Below, piece by piece: positions 18,575 to 28,167 of a stretch of DNA of 64,000 nt. Under the pieces are notes generated by a model that made no database searches, had not been told where the DNA came from, and saw only the letters and a program-made list of their open reading frames with translations. A program made the position numbers and the translations under genes. The stretch comes from Alkalicoccobacillus plakortidis (GTDB lineage: Bacteria > Bacillota > Bacilli > Bacillales > Bacillaceae_D). Position 1 is the first letter of the stretch. The number at the start of each line of letters is the position of its first letter. Location of the stretch: NCBI RefSeq assembly GCF_023703085.1, contig NZ_JAMQJY010000001.1:248001-312000 (forward strand), written 5' to 3'.

Positions 18575-19413
18575 CGTTACGAATTGGGGAAATTGAATAT
18601 GCAAATATCCAACCATTTTTTGATAAGTTGGATCGTCCGCAATTAGTAGCTGAAGGCTTTCAACTGACGACTGATGTTCCAAGCCGTATTAATCAAAAAT
18701 TAGCTGGAGGATCAGTTGACCTAGCAGGGATTTCCTCTTTTTCGTATGCACAGCATGCTGAAGACTACTCTATTCTACCTGACCTGTCCGTTTCATCTAA
18801 AGGAGAAGTCAGGTCCCTGTATCTCTTTTCAAAAGTTCCAATCGATCAGCTTAATGAAAAGGGTGTGGCTTTAACAGCAAGCTCGGCAACAACCGTGCAT
18901 TTGCTTAAGATCATTTTGCTTTCATTTTATGAACTCAATGTGCAGTACCATACGATGAAACCGAACTTAGATGAGATGCTACTTACTCATGATGCGGCTT
19001 TGTTAATAGGTGATGATGCAATTAGGGCAGCTCGCACAGCGAATAACTTATACATGTATGATTTAGGCGAACTATGGTATCAGCATACAGGACTTCCGAT
19101 GTCTTATGCGGTTTTTGCGGTTCGTAATGAAGTGCTAAGTACTCACGAAAACGAGCTAGAAAAAATCTACCAGGCGCTTGTAAACAGTAAGCAACTTAGT
19201 GAGTCTAATCAATATCAGGATCTTTCAAAACGTTTTACGTTAAAACAAGGTGGAACATTTGATTTTTGGCAATCATATTTTCAAAATCTATGGTATCATT
19301 TTAACGAAGAAAACAAACGTGGATTATTATATTATTATAAGCTGGCTTATGAGTATGGATTCTTGTCAAAGTCAATTCACTCAATCAGTGTGTGGAGTAA
19401 GGTTCACTCCTGA
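18571..19413 (+). CDS. mqnA: Chorismate dehydratase MqnA (futalosine pathway)
   Basis: MqnA converts chorismate to 3-[(1-carboxyvinyl)oxy]benzoate, the first step of the futalosine menaquinone route. The fold is a periplasmic-binding-protein-like enzyme; family marks visible here are RIGEIEYANIQPFF at the N-terminus, the SSFSYAQH segment, ASSATTVHLLKI, and LLIGDDAIRA. 280 residues. I prefer the ATG at 18571, which overlaps the ubiX stop as ATGA and has GGGGG about 8 bases upstream, to the ATG at 18556. The gene links the nearby chorismate-making aro genes to quinone synthesis. Confidence 0.88.
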   Translation: MTLRIGEIEYANIQPFFDKLDRPQLVAEGFQLTTDVPSRINQKLAGGSVDLAGISSFSYAQHAEDYSILPDLSVSSKGEVRSLYLFSKVPIDQLNEKGVALTASSATTVHLLKIILLSFYELNVQYHTMKPNLDEMLLTHDAALLIGDDAIRAARTANNLYMYDLGELWYQHTGLPMSYAVFAVRNEVLSTHENELEKIYQALVNSKQLSESNQYQDLSKRFTLKQGGTFDFWQSYFQNLWYHFNEENKRGLLYYYKLAYEYGFLSKSIHSISVWSKVHS

Positions 19414-19439
19414 TATGGCGGGCAGGATAAGGTGGAAGA

Positions 19440-20407
19440 ATGAAACTAGCAGATATCTATGGGCATTTTCAATCCGATATTAAAGTCATTGAAAAAGAAT
19501 TAGAAGAAACCATTCAAGCAAGACATGAAGTGTTACGGAAGGCTTCAACCGATTTACTCCATGCGGGGGGAAACGCATTAGACCGGTGTTTGTTCTGTTG
19601 GCTGCTAGATTTGGGACATACGATATACATGCGTTAAAGCATATTGCCGTTTCGTTGGAACTTATTCATATGGCATCACTAGTTCATGATGATGTTATTG
19701 ATGATGCGGAGCTGCGACGTGGTCGAAAAACGATCAAATCACAATGGGACAACCGTGTGGCAATGTATGCAGGGGATTATATTTTTGCAAAAGCCGTTCA
19801 AACGGCTACATACTTCGATAATCGCTCCATTCATTTAATTATCTCTGATGCGATCATGGAAATGTGTATTGGTGAAGTCGAACAAATTCGAGACCAATTT
19901 AATTGGGATCAAAACATTCGCACGTATTTCCGCAGAATCAAAAGGAAAACAGCTCTACTGATTGCGGTTAGCTGCAAACTTGGAGCCATTGCTGCAGACA
20001 CAAGCGATGAGATTCAACGCCGTTTGTACCTCTTCGGCTATTATGTTGGAATGTCATTTCAAATAACGGATGATATCTTGGATTTTGTTGGAACGATGGA
20101 ACAGATTGGTAAGCCTGCAGGTGGAGACTTACGTCAAGGCAATGTTACTCTTCCGGCCTTATACGCAATGCATCAAAAACCTGAGCTAAAAGCAGAGATT
20201 ATGCAAAAGCTATCTAAGGATCAGCATCATGATGATATGGGACGGATTATCCAGGATATCAAGGATTCAGGTGGGATAGAATATGCCGTATCCATTAGTG
20301 ATAAGTATTTAGCTAAAGCATTTAAGCAGCTTGATGCACTTCCGGATGTAGAAGCGAAAACATATTTCTTGCAACTGACTTCTTACATTGGTAGACGTAA
20401 ATTTTAA
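19440..20407 (+). CDS. hepT: Heptaprenyl diphosphate synthase component II (frameshifted)
   Basis: Catalytic trans-polyprenyl synthase subunit, partner of HepS. The first aspartate-rich motif is in LVHDDVIDDAELRRGRKT (DDxxD) and the second is QITDDILDFVG. The frame breaks at GGGGGGAAACGC (19565-19576): adding one A (AAAACGC) restores LLHAGGKRIRPVFVLLAARFG, the conserved GGKRIRP of the family, and a protein of about 322 residues, the usual size. Unlike most breaks in the window this is a one-base loss in a homopolymer-rich stretch. It follows mqnA by 26 bases and ends the quinone cluster. Confidence 0.9.
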
Positions 20408-20414
20408 AACGGAT

Positions 20415-20455
20415 AAGAGCCCGTTGTTGTTATTGTCAATGACTGGCTCTTTTGT
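20415..20455 (+). terminator. Terminator after hepT
   Basis: AAGAGCC (20415-20421) pairs with GGCTCTT (20445-20451) across a long loop, followed by TTTGTT. It overlaps the ndk promoter. Confidence 0.55.
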
Positions 20456-20461
20456 TATACT
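20433..20461 (+). promoter_or_regulatory. Candidate sigma-A promoter of ndk
   Basis: TTGTCA (20433-20438), 17 bases, TATACT (20456-20461), about 55 bases before the start codon. Confidence 0.5.
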
Positions 20462-20515
20462 AATTAATGTAAGCGGATGCAAACTATATTTTCATAGAGA
20501 AGCGAGGCTATACAT

Positions 20516-20959
20516 ATGGAGCGTACATACTTAATGATTAAGCCAGACGGAGTACAAAGAGGCTTAATTGGAGAAATCATTTCGCGATTTGAAGCAAAAG
20601 GCTTTACACTTGTTGCAGGTAAGTTCACTCAGTTAACAAGAGAGCTTGCCGAGACTCATTATGGCGAGCATAAGGAACGGCCCTTTTTCGGAGAGCTAGT
20701 TGATTTTATTACCTCTGGCCCTGTGTTCGCAATGGTGTGGGAAGGTGAAAATGTCATCAAATCTTCTCGCACTCTAATTGGTGTAACGAACCCAATCGAA
20801 GCAGCTCCAGGTACGATTAGAGGCGATTACGGTGTTCATGTGGGAATGAATATCATTCATGGTTCAGACTCAGAAGAAAGTGCAAAAAGGGAAATTGATC
20901 TCTTTTTCACAAGCAATGAACTTGTTACATACGAAAAAACACTCAAGCAGTGGATTTAA
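20516..20959 (+). CDS. ndk: Nucleoside diphosphate kinase
   Basis: Transfers the terminal phosphate of ATP to other nucleoside diphosphates through a phosphohistidine. The active-site histidine is in NIIHGSDS (about residue 115), and the [16 protein letters not shown] opening is typical. The 147-residue length is normal. Position between hepT and cheR is as in B. subtilis. It has its own promoter and terminator. Confidence 0.97.
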   Translation: MERTYLMIKPDGVQRGLIGEIISRFEAKGFTLVAGKFTQLTRELAETHYGEHKERPFFGELVDFITSGPVFAMVWEGENVIKSSRTLIGVTNPIEAAPGTIRGDYGVHVGMNIIHGSDSEESAKREIDLFFTSNELVTYEKTLKQWI

Positions 20960-20968
20960 TTCATCTTG

Positions 20969-21003
20969 CCTGTTCCTTTTTTTAAGGAGCAGGTTTTGTT
21001 GTT
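20969..21003 (+). terminator. Terminator after ndk
   Basis: CCTGTTCCTT (20969-20978) pairs with AAGGAGCAGG (20984-20993, one G-T pair), followed by TTTTGTTGTTTT. Confidence 0.8.
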
Positions 21004-21015
21004 TTCAAAGATTGG

Positions 21016-21045
21016 TTGAGAGATATACATAAAATAAGGTATGAT
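21016..21045 (+). promoter_or_regulatory. Candidate sigma-A promoter of cheR
   Basis: TTGAGA (21016-21021), 18 bases, TATGAT (21040-21045), 29 bases before the cheR start. Confidence 0.45.
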
Positions 21046-21074
21046 GAGCAAAAGATATAGAAAAGGGAGCACAC

Positions 21075-21854
21075 ATGAACGGCGACGACTATGAACTTTT
21101 TACTATTGCGATGAAACAAATGACAGGTATTGATTTAGCTTCATATAAGGAAGCGCAAATGAAACGACGGTTAACGTCCTTCCGAGAAAAAAAGGGCTAT
21201 TCAGACTTTCATTCTTACATTCGGGCTCTTAAAGAAAATCAGCAGCTACTTGAAGAATGTCTAGAGAGAATGACAATTAATGTGTCTGAATTCTATCGCA
21301 ACCGCTCAAGGTGGGAAGTTTTAGATAAGCAAATTATTCCCTCCTTATTAAAGACATCTCGCTCTTTAAAGACATGGAGTGCAGCTTGCTCATCAGGTGA
21401 AGAGCCTTATACATTGGCCATGCTTTTATTAAACCATCTTAGACCAAATGATTTTTCTATTCTTGCAACAGATCTTGATCGTGTGATTTTAGAGCGAGCT
21501 CAGCTTGGTTTATATGGGGAGAGGTCAATAAAAGAAGTACCAGAAAAAATGTTACATACTTATTTTACAAAAAAAGAGTCAATCTATGAGGTAGACTCCT
21601 CACTCAAAAAACAGGTTACCTTTAAAAATCAAAATTTACTGACTGACTCCTTTGAATCGCAGTTTGATTTGATTATTTGCAGAAATGTGATGATTTATTT
21701 TACGGAAGAAGCGAAACATATTCTTTATAAGAAGTTCAGTAAGGCATTACGTCCGGGCGGTATCTTATTTGTTGGTAGTACGGAACAGATCTTTAATCCA
21801 GATACGTATAACTTCAAAAGTAAAGAAACCTTTTTTTATGAGAAGATAGAGTAA
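21075..21854 (+). CDS. cheR: Chemotaxis receptor methyltransferase CheR
   Basis: Methylates glutamates on chemoreceptors using SAM, in the cytosol at receptor arrays. The N-terminal CheR helical domain ([25 protein letters not shown]) is followed by the methyltransferase domain with [17 protein letters not shown] (motif I, near residue 100), ILATDLD and [11 protein letters not shown]. The 259-residue length is right. The AAAGGGAGC ribosome site is good. Together with motI/ypfA upstream it indicates a motile organism. Confidence 0.95.
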   Translation: MNGDDYELFTIAMKQMTGIDLASYKEAQMKRRLTSFREKKGYSDFHSYIRALKENQQLLEECLERMTINVSEFYRNRSRWEVLDKQIIPSLLKTSRSLKTWSAACSSGEEPYTLAMLLLNHLRPNDFSILATDLDRVILERAQLGLYGERSIKEVPEKMLHTYFTKKESIYEVDSSLKKQVTFKNQNLLTDSFESQFDLIICRNVMIYFTEEAKHILYKKFSKALRPGGILFVGSTEQIFNPDTYNFKSKETFFYEKIE

Positions 21855-21880
21855 TAAATGTCGGTTTTCAAGTTCGAGAC

Positions 21881-21909
21881 AAGACAGTACTCTAAAAATA
21901 TGTTATAAT
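21881..21909 (+). promoter_or_regulatory. Candidate sigma-A promoter of the aro operon
   Basis: AAGACA (21881-21886), 17 bases, then TATAAT (21904-21909) with an extended TGT before it. About 60 bases upstream of aroC. Confidence 0.45.
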
Positions 21910-21969
21910 TTAACGCATAAAAGCGATAAAGAATAAACGTCAAAGCTATAATTTATGGGGGGCATATAG

Positions 21970-23143
21970 ATGAGGTATTTAACAGCAGGTGAATCACATG
22001 GACCACAGCTTACAACTATTATAGAAGGCTTACCAAGCTCAGCTTGAGCTATTGGCAGAGGATATTAATACGGAGCTTGCTAGACGTCAAGGTGGATATG
22101 GTCGAGGACGACGTATGCAAATTGAGAAAGATCAGGTTCAAATTACAAGTGGAGTGCGCCATGGTAAAACAACAGGAGCGCCTGTCGCGTTAGTCGTAGA
22201 AAACAAAGATTGGACTCACTGGACAAAAGTAATGGGAGCAGAACCAATCTCAGAAGATGAGGAAAAGGAAGTTAAACGTAAACTCACTAGACCTAGACCA
22301 GGGCATGCAGATCTTAATGGAGCCATAAAATATGGGCATCGAGATATGCGTAATGTGTTAGAACGTTCTTCTGCTCGAGAAACAACCGTGCGTGTAGCTG
22401 CTGGAGCAGTGGCTAAAAAAATTCTAAAAACATTTGGCATTGAAGTAGCTGGGCATGTGCTTGAAATTGGTGGTGTTCGTGCTGTTGAAACCGAGTATCA
22501 ATCTGTTCGTGACTTGAAAGAACGTTCTGAGGCATCACAAGTACGGTGCTTAGATGAACAAGCTTCTGACCAAATGATTGCAGCCATTGATCAAGCTAAA
22601 AAAGATGGGGATTCAATTGGTGGCGTGGTAGAAGTAGTCGTGGAAGGTGTACCAATTGGACTTGGTAGTCACGTACAATATGACCGTAAGCTAGATGCTA
22701 AGATTGCTGGTGCAATTATGAGCATTAATGCCTTTAAAGGTGTTGAAATCGGGATTGGATTTGAAGCAGCTCGTTTGCCAGGTAGCCGAGTTCACGATGA
22801 GATTCTCTGGAGTGAAGAAAGCGGTTATACACGTAAAACGAACAATCTTGGTGGATTTGAAGGTGGCATGACAAACGGAATGCCAATTGTGGTGAAGGGT
22901 GTTATGAAACCTATTCCAACTCTATACAAACCACTACAAAGTGTTGATATTGATTCAAAGGAGCCATTCCAAGCTAGCATCGAACGTTCTGACAGCTGTG
23001 CCGTTCCGGCAGCCTCTGTTGTTGCAGAAGCTGTTGTTGCATGGGAAGTAGCCAATGCTCTATTAGAGACATTTGGTCAGGACCGGGTTGACGCTATTTC
23101 AGAAAACATCCGTAAACACCAAGATGAAGCGAAGGGCTTTTAA
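21970..23143 (+). CDS. aroC: Chorismate synthase (frameshifted)
   Basis: Converts 5-enolpyruvylshikimate-3-phosphate to chorismate using reduced FMN. It opens [22 protein letters not shown], the family signature, then the frame breaks at CCAAGC (22033-22038). Reading CCAGC gives [22 protein letters not shown] and a 390-residue protein, the same length as the B. subtilis enzyme (there called AroF). Later signatures [25 protein letters not shown] and ERSSARET are intact. It is followed immediately by aroB (ATG one base after the stop). The enzyme feeds tryptophan, tyrosine and, here, MqnA. Confidence 0.94.
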
Positions 23144-24242
23144 ATGAAAAAAGTTCAAGTGAACACAAAGAATCACGAGTATCATGTCTATCTTGATAAA
23201 GGGATCAGGTTTCGTGTTGGTGAATTATTGTCAGAGTGCTTAAAAGATAAGCCTTCTTCCGTTTTTATTGTCTCTGATTCAACGGTCGCTCCGCTTTATC
23301 TTAAAGACGTGATGAATAGCCTACCAACGGATCTCAGTGTTTCCTCAGTTATTATCCCAAGTGGTGAGCAATCAAAATCATTTAGTGAGTATGAACGTTT
23401 GCATACAGAAGCCCTAAAAGCTGGCCTAGATCGAAAATCGGTCCTGATTGCTTTAGGTGGTGGAGTGGTTGGAGATATTGCTGGATTTGTGGCAGCAACT
23501 TATATGCGTGGTATTCGTTTTATTCAGATGCCTACAACACTTCTGGCTCATGATAGCAGCGTGGGTGGAAAAGTCGCAATTAATCATGCGTTAGGAAAAA
23601 ATATGATTGGGGCTTTCCATCAACCGGAAGCTGTGTTTTATGATACTGAGATGTTATTTTCACTTCCAGAAAGAGAGTGGAGAGCAGGTTTTGCAGAAGT
23701 ATTTAAGCATGGTTTGATACTCGATCACTCATTTTTTGAATGGCTTAAAGAAAATGTCACCGACTTTACTTCAATAAATGAAGACTTAATAACGGATGTG
23801 CTTGCGCGCTCGATTGCGATAAAAGCAAAGGTTGTTTCAGAAGACGAACGAGAACAAGGTATACGCGCATATCTTAATTTAGGTCATACACTTGGTCATG
23901 CTATTGAAGCTGTATCAGGTTATGGGAAAATTACACATGGAGAAGCAGTAGTGATTGGCTTTGTTTTTGCGATGAAACTGAGTGAAAAGCATTTTCATAC
24001 AAACCTTGACATTCCTTCCCTTATAACATGGGTAGAGACATTTGGTTATGAGACCGTAATTCCAAGCTGAGTTAGATCGAAACAAATTATTAGATGCTAT
24101 GAAAAAAGATAAAAAAACAGAGGCCGGTAGTATTCGGATGGTCCTATTGAAGAAACTTGGAGAAGCCTGTGTTGAAAAAATAGAGACTGATGTTATTCGT
24201 TCTCTTCTGAACGAGAATGAAGGAGGCGGGCAGAATGGTTAG
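23144..24242 (+). CDS. aroB: 3-dehydroquinate synthase (frameshifted near the end)
   Basis: Cyclises DAHP to 3-dehydroquinate, using NAD and a divalent metal. Signatures: SGEQSKSF, GGGVVGDIAGFVAATYMRGI (residues about 106-125), LLAHDSSVGGKVAINH and NLGHTLGHAIE (metal-binding histidines). The frame breaks at CCAAGC (24062-24067); reading CCAGC gives VIPAELDRNKLLDAMKKDKK and the frame continues to the TAG at 24240-24242, about 365 residues. Its end overlaps the aroH start by 8 bases. Confidence 0.94.
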
Positions 24243-24612
24243 AGGCATACGGGGAGCAACAACCGTAATAAATAATAATGAATCCCAAATTCTCAATGAA
24301 ACGGAATCGTTGTTTTTGGCCATTGCAGATCAAAATGATATTGATCCGGAAGATGTAGCACAGGTTTTAATCACTGTGACTGGTGACATCGATGCCGCTT
24401 TTCCGGCAAAAGCAATGAGAAGATTAGAGGGATGGGATTTTGTTCCTGTCACATGTGCACAAGAAATTAATGTTCCAGGTGGCATGCCACTCTGTATCCG
24501 AATTTTAATGACAGTGAATACAGAGAAGTCACAAAGAGAAATCAATCATATTTATTTAAATGATGCAGTTAAACTTCGTCCTGATTTGGTAAAGTCAAAG
24601 GTTGATAGTTGA
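24235..24612 (+). CDS. aroH: Monofunctional chorismate mutase AroH
   Basis: Rearranges chorismate to prephenate for tyrosine and phenylalanine. A small 125-residue trimer-forming AroH-type enzyme: VRGIRGATTV (with the active-site arginine) at the N-terminus, ITVTGDIDAAFPAKAMR and VPGGMPLCIRILM. The start is the ATG at 24235, set by AAGGAGG (24220-24226) 8 bases upstream; this overlaps the aroB stop. Confidence 0.95.
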   Translation: MVRGIRGATTVINNNESQILNETESLFLAIADQNDIDPEDVAQVLITVTGDIDAAFPAKAMRRLEGWDFVPVTCAQEINVPGGMPLCIRILMTVNTEKSQREINHIYLNDAVKLRPDLVKSKVDS

Positions 24613-24637
24613 CGTACGAAAGTGATTTAGGTACAAT
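24609..24637 (+). promoter_or_regulatory. Sigma-A promoter of the trp operon
   Basis: TTGACG (24609-24614), a 17-base spacer and TACAAT (24632-24637). It overlaps the aroH stop codon. Transcription would start near 24644, leaving a leader of about 230 bases before trpE. Confidence 0.75.
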
Positions 24638-24666
24638 TTACAAAAGTGTACGGACCAGAGGGTCTG

Positions 24667-24751
24667 TAGCTTCAGTTGAGTGAACAAGTTGAGTTATTTT
24701 AAATAATGAGAAGAGCTGAGTTGAGAAGAGCAGAGCCTGAGCGGAGACGAG
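24667..24751 (+). promoter_or_regulatory. TRAP-binding site array in the trp leader
   Basis: Nine GAG triplets are spaced 5 or 6 bases apart (starting 24708, 24713, 24718, 24723, 24728, 24733, 24739, 24744, 24749), with further GAG/TAG/AAG triplets upstream at 24667, 24678, 24686 and 24691. This is the layout of a TRAP 11-site RNA target (NAG separated by 2-3 bases). The 3' end of the array lies about 18 bases before the terminator stem. The regulator gene mtrB is at 15221. Confidence 0.85.
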
Positions 24752-24768
24752 ATCTATTTGTCTTTAAC

Positions 24769-24801
24769 ACGCCCACTGAGTCTGTCTCAGTGGGCGTTTT
24801 T
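24769..24801 (+). terminator. trp operon attenuator terminator
   Basis: A 12-bp stem, ACGCCCACTGAG (24769-24780) with CTCAGTGGGCGT (24786-24797), a 5-base loop and a T run. With tryptophan-loaded TRAP on the upstream triplets this hairpin should form and stop transcription before trpE. Confidence 0.9.
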
Positions 24802-24871
24802 GTCTATAAAACGCCTCTATTACTCCATCCTTTTCCTCTACAGCCCTCAAAATTGAGGAGCGAATAATCTG

Positions 24872-26383
24872 ATGAAGCAAAAATCCTTTGAAACGTTTTC
24901 AAATGCAGTTCAAACGTATGACACGGTTACTTATACAGCTAGATATTTTGCAGATGGTTTAACACCCATCCATATTGTTCAAAAATTACATGATCAAGTC
25001 GCTTTTTTACTTGAAAGTAAGGATGAGCAGTCTACATGGTCGCGGTATTCTTTTATTGGATTGGATCCTTTGTATAGCTTAAAAGAAACTGGTGGTCGTT
25101 ATCTAACAACGGATCGCCAAGGCAAACAAATTGTAGACGAAGCAAGTTTTAACCAAGCGTTAGAAGAGACGATGAATATTCTTCATGTTGAACCCGTTGA
25201 CCTACCTATTCCATTTCGTGGAGGGGCAGTAGGTTATATGAGCTATGACGCAATTGAAACGATTGAGCCAAAATTAAAAAGAGAGCTTGAGAATCAAGTG
25301 CCTCATTACCATTTTATTTTTTGTGAGACGTTAATTGCCTATGATCATTTACAAAAAGAACTAATCATTATTGTTCATCTACCAGTTGTGGATCGATTAG
25401 ATGCAAACCAGCTTTATCAACAAGGTAAAGACAAAGTGAGCAAGATTCTTACTGAATTAGAGCAGTCATCGTCGTCGTTTTTATCAGCGGGGGTTCCAGC
25501 GAGTCATGAAGAAGTATCATTTGAGGATGTAAGCTCAAATTACACAAAACAAGCATTTATTAAAGATGTGGAAACGATCCAAGAATACATCAAAGCAGGA
25601 GATGTGTTTCAAACTGTACTCTCACAGCAGTTTACAATGCCTGTAACGGTTGGAGCGTTGGACATTTACCGAGTACTTCGTTTAATTAATCCGTCTCCTT
25701 ATTTATTTTATCTGCGTTATGATGGGCTTGAAATTGTCGGCAGTTCTCCGGAACGGTTAGTCCAGGTTCAAGATGACCATGTAGAGATTCATCCGATTGC
25801 CGGGACTAGACGACGAGGCAAAACGCCAGAGGAAGATCTCGCATTAAGCTCAGAGTTATTAGCCGATGAAAAAGAACGTGCAGAGCACTATATGCTTGTT
25901 GACTTAGCACGTAATGATGTTGGACGAATTGCTAAATACGGATCCGTCAAAACACCGCAGCTTTTAGAAATTGGTTTGTTTTCACATGTGATGCATATCG
26001 TGTCTAAAGTGACAGGAGAACTACATCCAAAAACAAAACCTTTGGAAGCATTAATGGCATCCTTCCCTGCTGGTACTGTTTCTGGTGCTCCTAAAATTCG
26101 TGCGATGGAAATATTGCAAGAACTTGAGCCTACAAGAAGAGGCATTTATGCAGGAGCTATTGGCTACTTAGGATATGATGGCAACATTGATTCCTGTATC
26201 GCCATTCGAACGATGACCATACAAGATGGAATAGCAACGATTCAAGCAGGTGCAGGTGTTGTGGCAGACTCAAATCCGGAATCAGAGTATGAAGAAACAC
26301 AAAACAAAGCAAAAGCGTTAATTCGAGCGGTGCAGGTAGCAGAGGGTATGTTTCAAGCAGAGGGGGCGCCATTAAATGTTTAA
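24872..26383 (+). CDS. trpE: Anthranilate synthase component I
   Basis: Makes anthranilate from chorismate with ammonia delivered by the glutaminase subunit. 503 residues; the feedback-site region (LLESKDEQSTWSRYSFIGLDP) is at the N-terminus and the catalytic chorismate-binding block includes IAGTRRRGKTPEEDLAL, AEHYMLVDLARNDVGRI and FPAGTVSGAPKIRAMEI. The glutaminase gene trpG is not in this operon, as in B. subtilis where it lies in the folate cluster. Ribosome site GAGGAG about 11 bases before the ATG. The stop overlaps the trpD start. Confidence 0.96.
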   Translation: MKQKSFETFSNAVQTYDTVTYTARYFADGLTPIHIVQKLHDQVAFLLESKDEQSTWSRYSFIGLDPLYSLKETGGRYLTTDRQGKQIVDEASFNQALEETMNILHVEPVDLPIPFRGGAVGYMSYDAIETIEPKLKRELENQVPHYHFIFCETLIAYDHLQKELIIIVHLPVVDRLDANQLYQQGKDKVSKILTELEQSSSSFLSAGVPASHEEVSFEDVSSNYTKQAFIKDVETIQEYIKAGDVFQTVLSQQFTMPVTVGALDIYRVLRLINPSPYLFYLRYDGLEIVGSSPERLVQVQDDHVEIHPIAGTRRRGKTPEEDLALSSELLADEKERAEHYMLVDLARNDVGRIAKYGSVKTPQLLEIGLFSHVMHIVSKVTGELHPKTKPLEALMASFPAGTVSGAPKIRAMEILQELEPTRRGIYAGAIGYLGYDGNIDSCIAIRTMTIQDGIATIQAGAGVVADSNPESEYEETQNKAKALIRAVQVAEGMFQAEGAPLNV

Positions 26384-27401
26384 ACAATTGCTAGCTAAAT
26401 GTGCTGAGGGACAGCACTTACTTGAAGATGAAGCGTATGTAGCAATGGATTTGATTATGAAAGATAAGGTTGAGGTTAGTCAAATTGCTAGTCTAATTAG
26501 CATGATGAGGCTTCGTGGTGAGACAGTTGAGGAGTTGATTGGATTCACCAAAGCAATGAGAGCACATGCAGTCTCTATCCCTCACACCTTAGATGTAGTA
26601 TTGGATACATGCGGAACGGGCGGGGACAATCTTGGCACATTTAATATTTCAACAGCCGTTTCGTTTGTCGCAGCAACCGCAGGCGTTCCGGTTGCAAAAC
26701 ATGGAAACCGAGCTGTTACCTCCAAAAGTGGTAGTGCCGATGTTTTAGAATACCTAGGAATTGATATTCAGAAAAGTCCTGAAGCCGCAGCCCAGGCACT
26801 TGAGCAGACTGGTTTAAGCTTCTTATTTGCGCCACTTTATCATTCATCAATGAAATTTGCTGCACCCGCAAGAAAACAAATTGGTTTTCGAACCATTTTT
26901 AATCTACTTGGACCAATGACAAACCCTGCAGGTGCCGATCATCAATTAATTGGAGTGTCTGGTCGCGAGCATGCTTTAAAAATGGGAGAAGCCATTCGAA
27001 GACTTGGTACAACACACACGGTGCTTGTTACCGGAGCAGATAATCTTGATGAATGTTCAGTGCATGGATCAACACAAATTGTTGATGTGCAAAATGATGA
27101 GATCCATGTCTACGAAATAACACCTGAAGAGGTAGGAATAAAACCAGGTTTACTAGCAGAGATTCAAGTGAATAGTGTGCAAGAAAGCGCAAATCTGATC
27201 AGACGTGTATTTGATGGTACGGCCAATCAATCTGCTATTTCTATAGTCATCTTTAATGCTGGTGTGGCCTTATATGCCGCTAATCACGTCCAGTCGATTC
27301 AAGAAGGTGTTGCCCTAGCCAAAGATCTATTACAGAGTAACAAAGTCCTAAACTATACAAGTGAACGACAACCACACCAGGAGGGCTACAAACATGCTTG
27401 A
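26376..27401 (+). CDS. trpD: Anthranilate phosphoribosyltransferase
   Basis: Joins anthranilate to PRPP. Signatures DTCGTGGDNLGTFNISTA (PRPP loop, about residues 75-92), KHGNRAVTSKSGSADVLE and FLFAPLYHSSMK. 341 residues. The ATG at 26376 overlaps the trpE stop by 8 bases, and its own end overlaps the trpC start at 27394. Nothing odd. Confidence 0.96.
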   Translation: MFKQLLAKCAEGQHLLEDEAYVAMDLIMKDKVEVSQIASLISMMRLRGETVEELIGFTKAMRAHAVSIPHTLDVVLDTCGTGGDNLGTFNISTAVSFVAATAGVPVAKHGNRAVTSKSGSADVLEYLGIDIQKSPEAAAQALEQTGLSFLFAPLYHSSMKFAAPARKQIGFRTIFNLLGPMTNPAGADHQLIGVSGREHALKMGEAIRRLGTTHTVLVTGADNLDECSVHGSTQIVDVQNDEIHVYEITPEEVGIKPGLLAEIQVNSVQESANLIRRVFDGTANQSAISIVIFNAGVALYAANHVQSIQEGVALAKDLLQSNKVLNYTSERQPHQEGYKHA

Positions 27402-28167
27402 AACGATATTAAATACAAAAAAACAAGAAATCGCTACCCTTGTTATGCCCGAGTCAACGAAGGTAGAAAGACGTTCACTCTATCAAGCAATTAAACAGCC
27501 AAATCGAGAGCTTGGTTTGATTGCTGAGGTAAAGAAGGCGTCTCCCTCAAAAGGACTGATTAGAGAGGATTTTCAGCCTGTTGAGATCGCTAAAGCTTAT
27601 GAGGCCGCCAATGCGGATGCAATCTCTGTCTTAACAGATCAACAATATTTTCAAGGTCATCGAGATTTCTTAACGGCGATTAAAAAAGAAACAAATATAC
27701 CGATCATGAGAAAAGATTTTATCATTGATGAACAACAAGTAGAGGAAAGTTTTCGTATTGGGGCTGACGCAATCCTGTTAATAGCAGGCACTGTTTCGGA
27801 CGAAGAGCTTTTTCAATTGTATCAATCGTCTCATCAAAAAGGGATGGAATGTTTAGTAGAAGTTCACGCTGCAAGTGAACTCTCAAGCCTACTAACGGTT
27901 TTTACCCCTGAATTAATTGGAATTAACAATCGTAATCTTAAAACCTTTTCAACATCCCTCGCGCAAACAGAGGACATTGCAAAACTGGTTCCAGAGGGCA
28001 GCTTATTTGTCAGTGAAAGTGGTATACATGGTTATGAGGATGTGAAACGAGTACAAAAAGCCGGTGCAGGTGCAATTTTAGTTGGAGAATCATTGATGCG
28101 TGCTGAATCTCCGAATCTTGGCATCAAACATTTATTTGGGGAGCTCACTCATGACTCCACTTCTTAA
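27394..28167 (+). CDS. trpC: Indole-3-glycerol phosphate synthase
   Basis: Closes the indole ring from CdRP. A TIM barrel: EVKKASPSKGLI, LTDQQYFQGHRDFL, MRKDFIIDEQQ, GINNRNLKTF and VSESGIHG are all recognisable catalytic or phosphate-binding segments. I place the start at the ATG at 27394 (MLETILNTKKQEIA), preceded by CAGGAGG, giving 257 residues. It overlaps both trpD and trpF. Confidence 0.95.
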   Translation: MLETILNTKKQEIATLVMPESTKVERRSLYQAIKQPNRELGLIAEVKKASPSKGLIREDFQPVEIAKAYEAANADAISVLTDQQYFQGHRDFLTAIKKETNIPIMRKDFIIDEQQVEESFRIGADAILLIAGTVSDEELFQLYQSSHQKGMECLVEVHAASELSSLLTVFTPELIGINNRNLKTFSTSLAQTEDIAKLVPEGSLFVSESGIHGYEDVKRVQKAGAGAILVGESLMRAESPNLGIKHLFGELTHDSTS

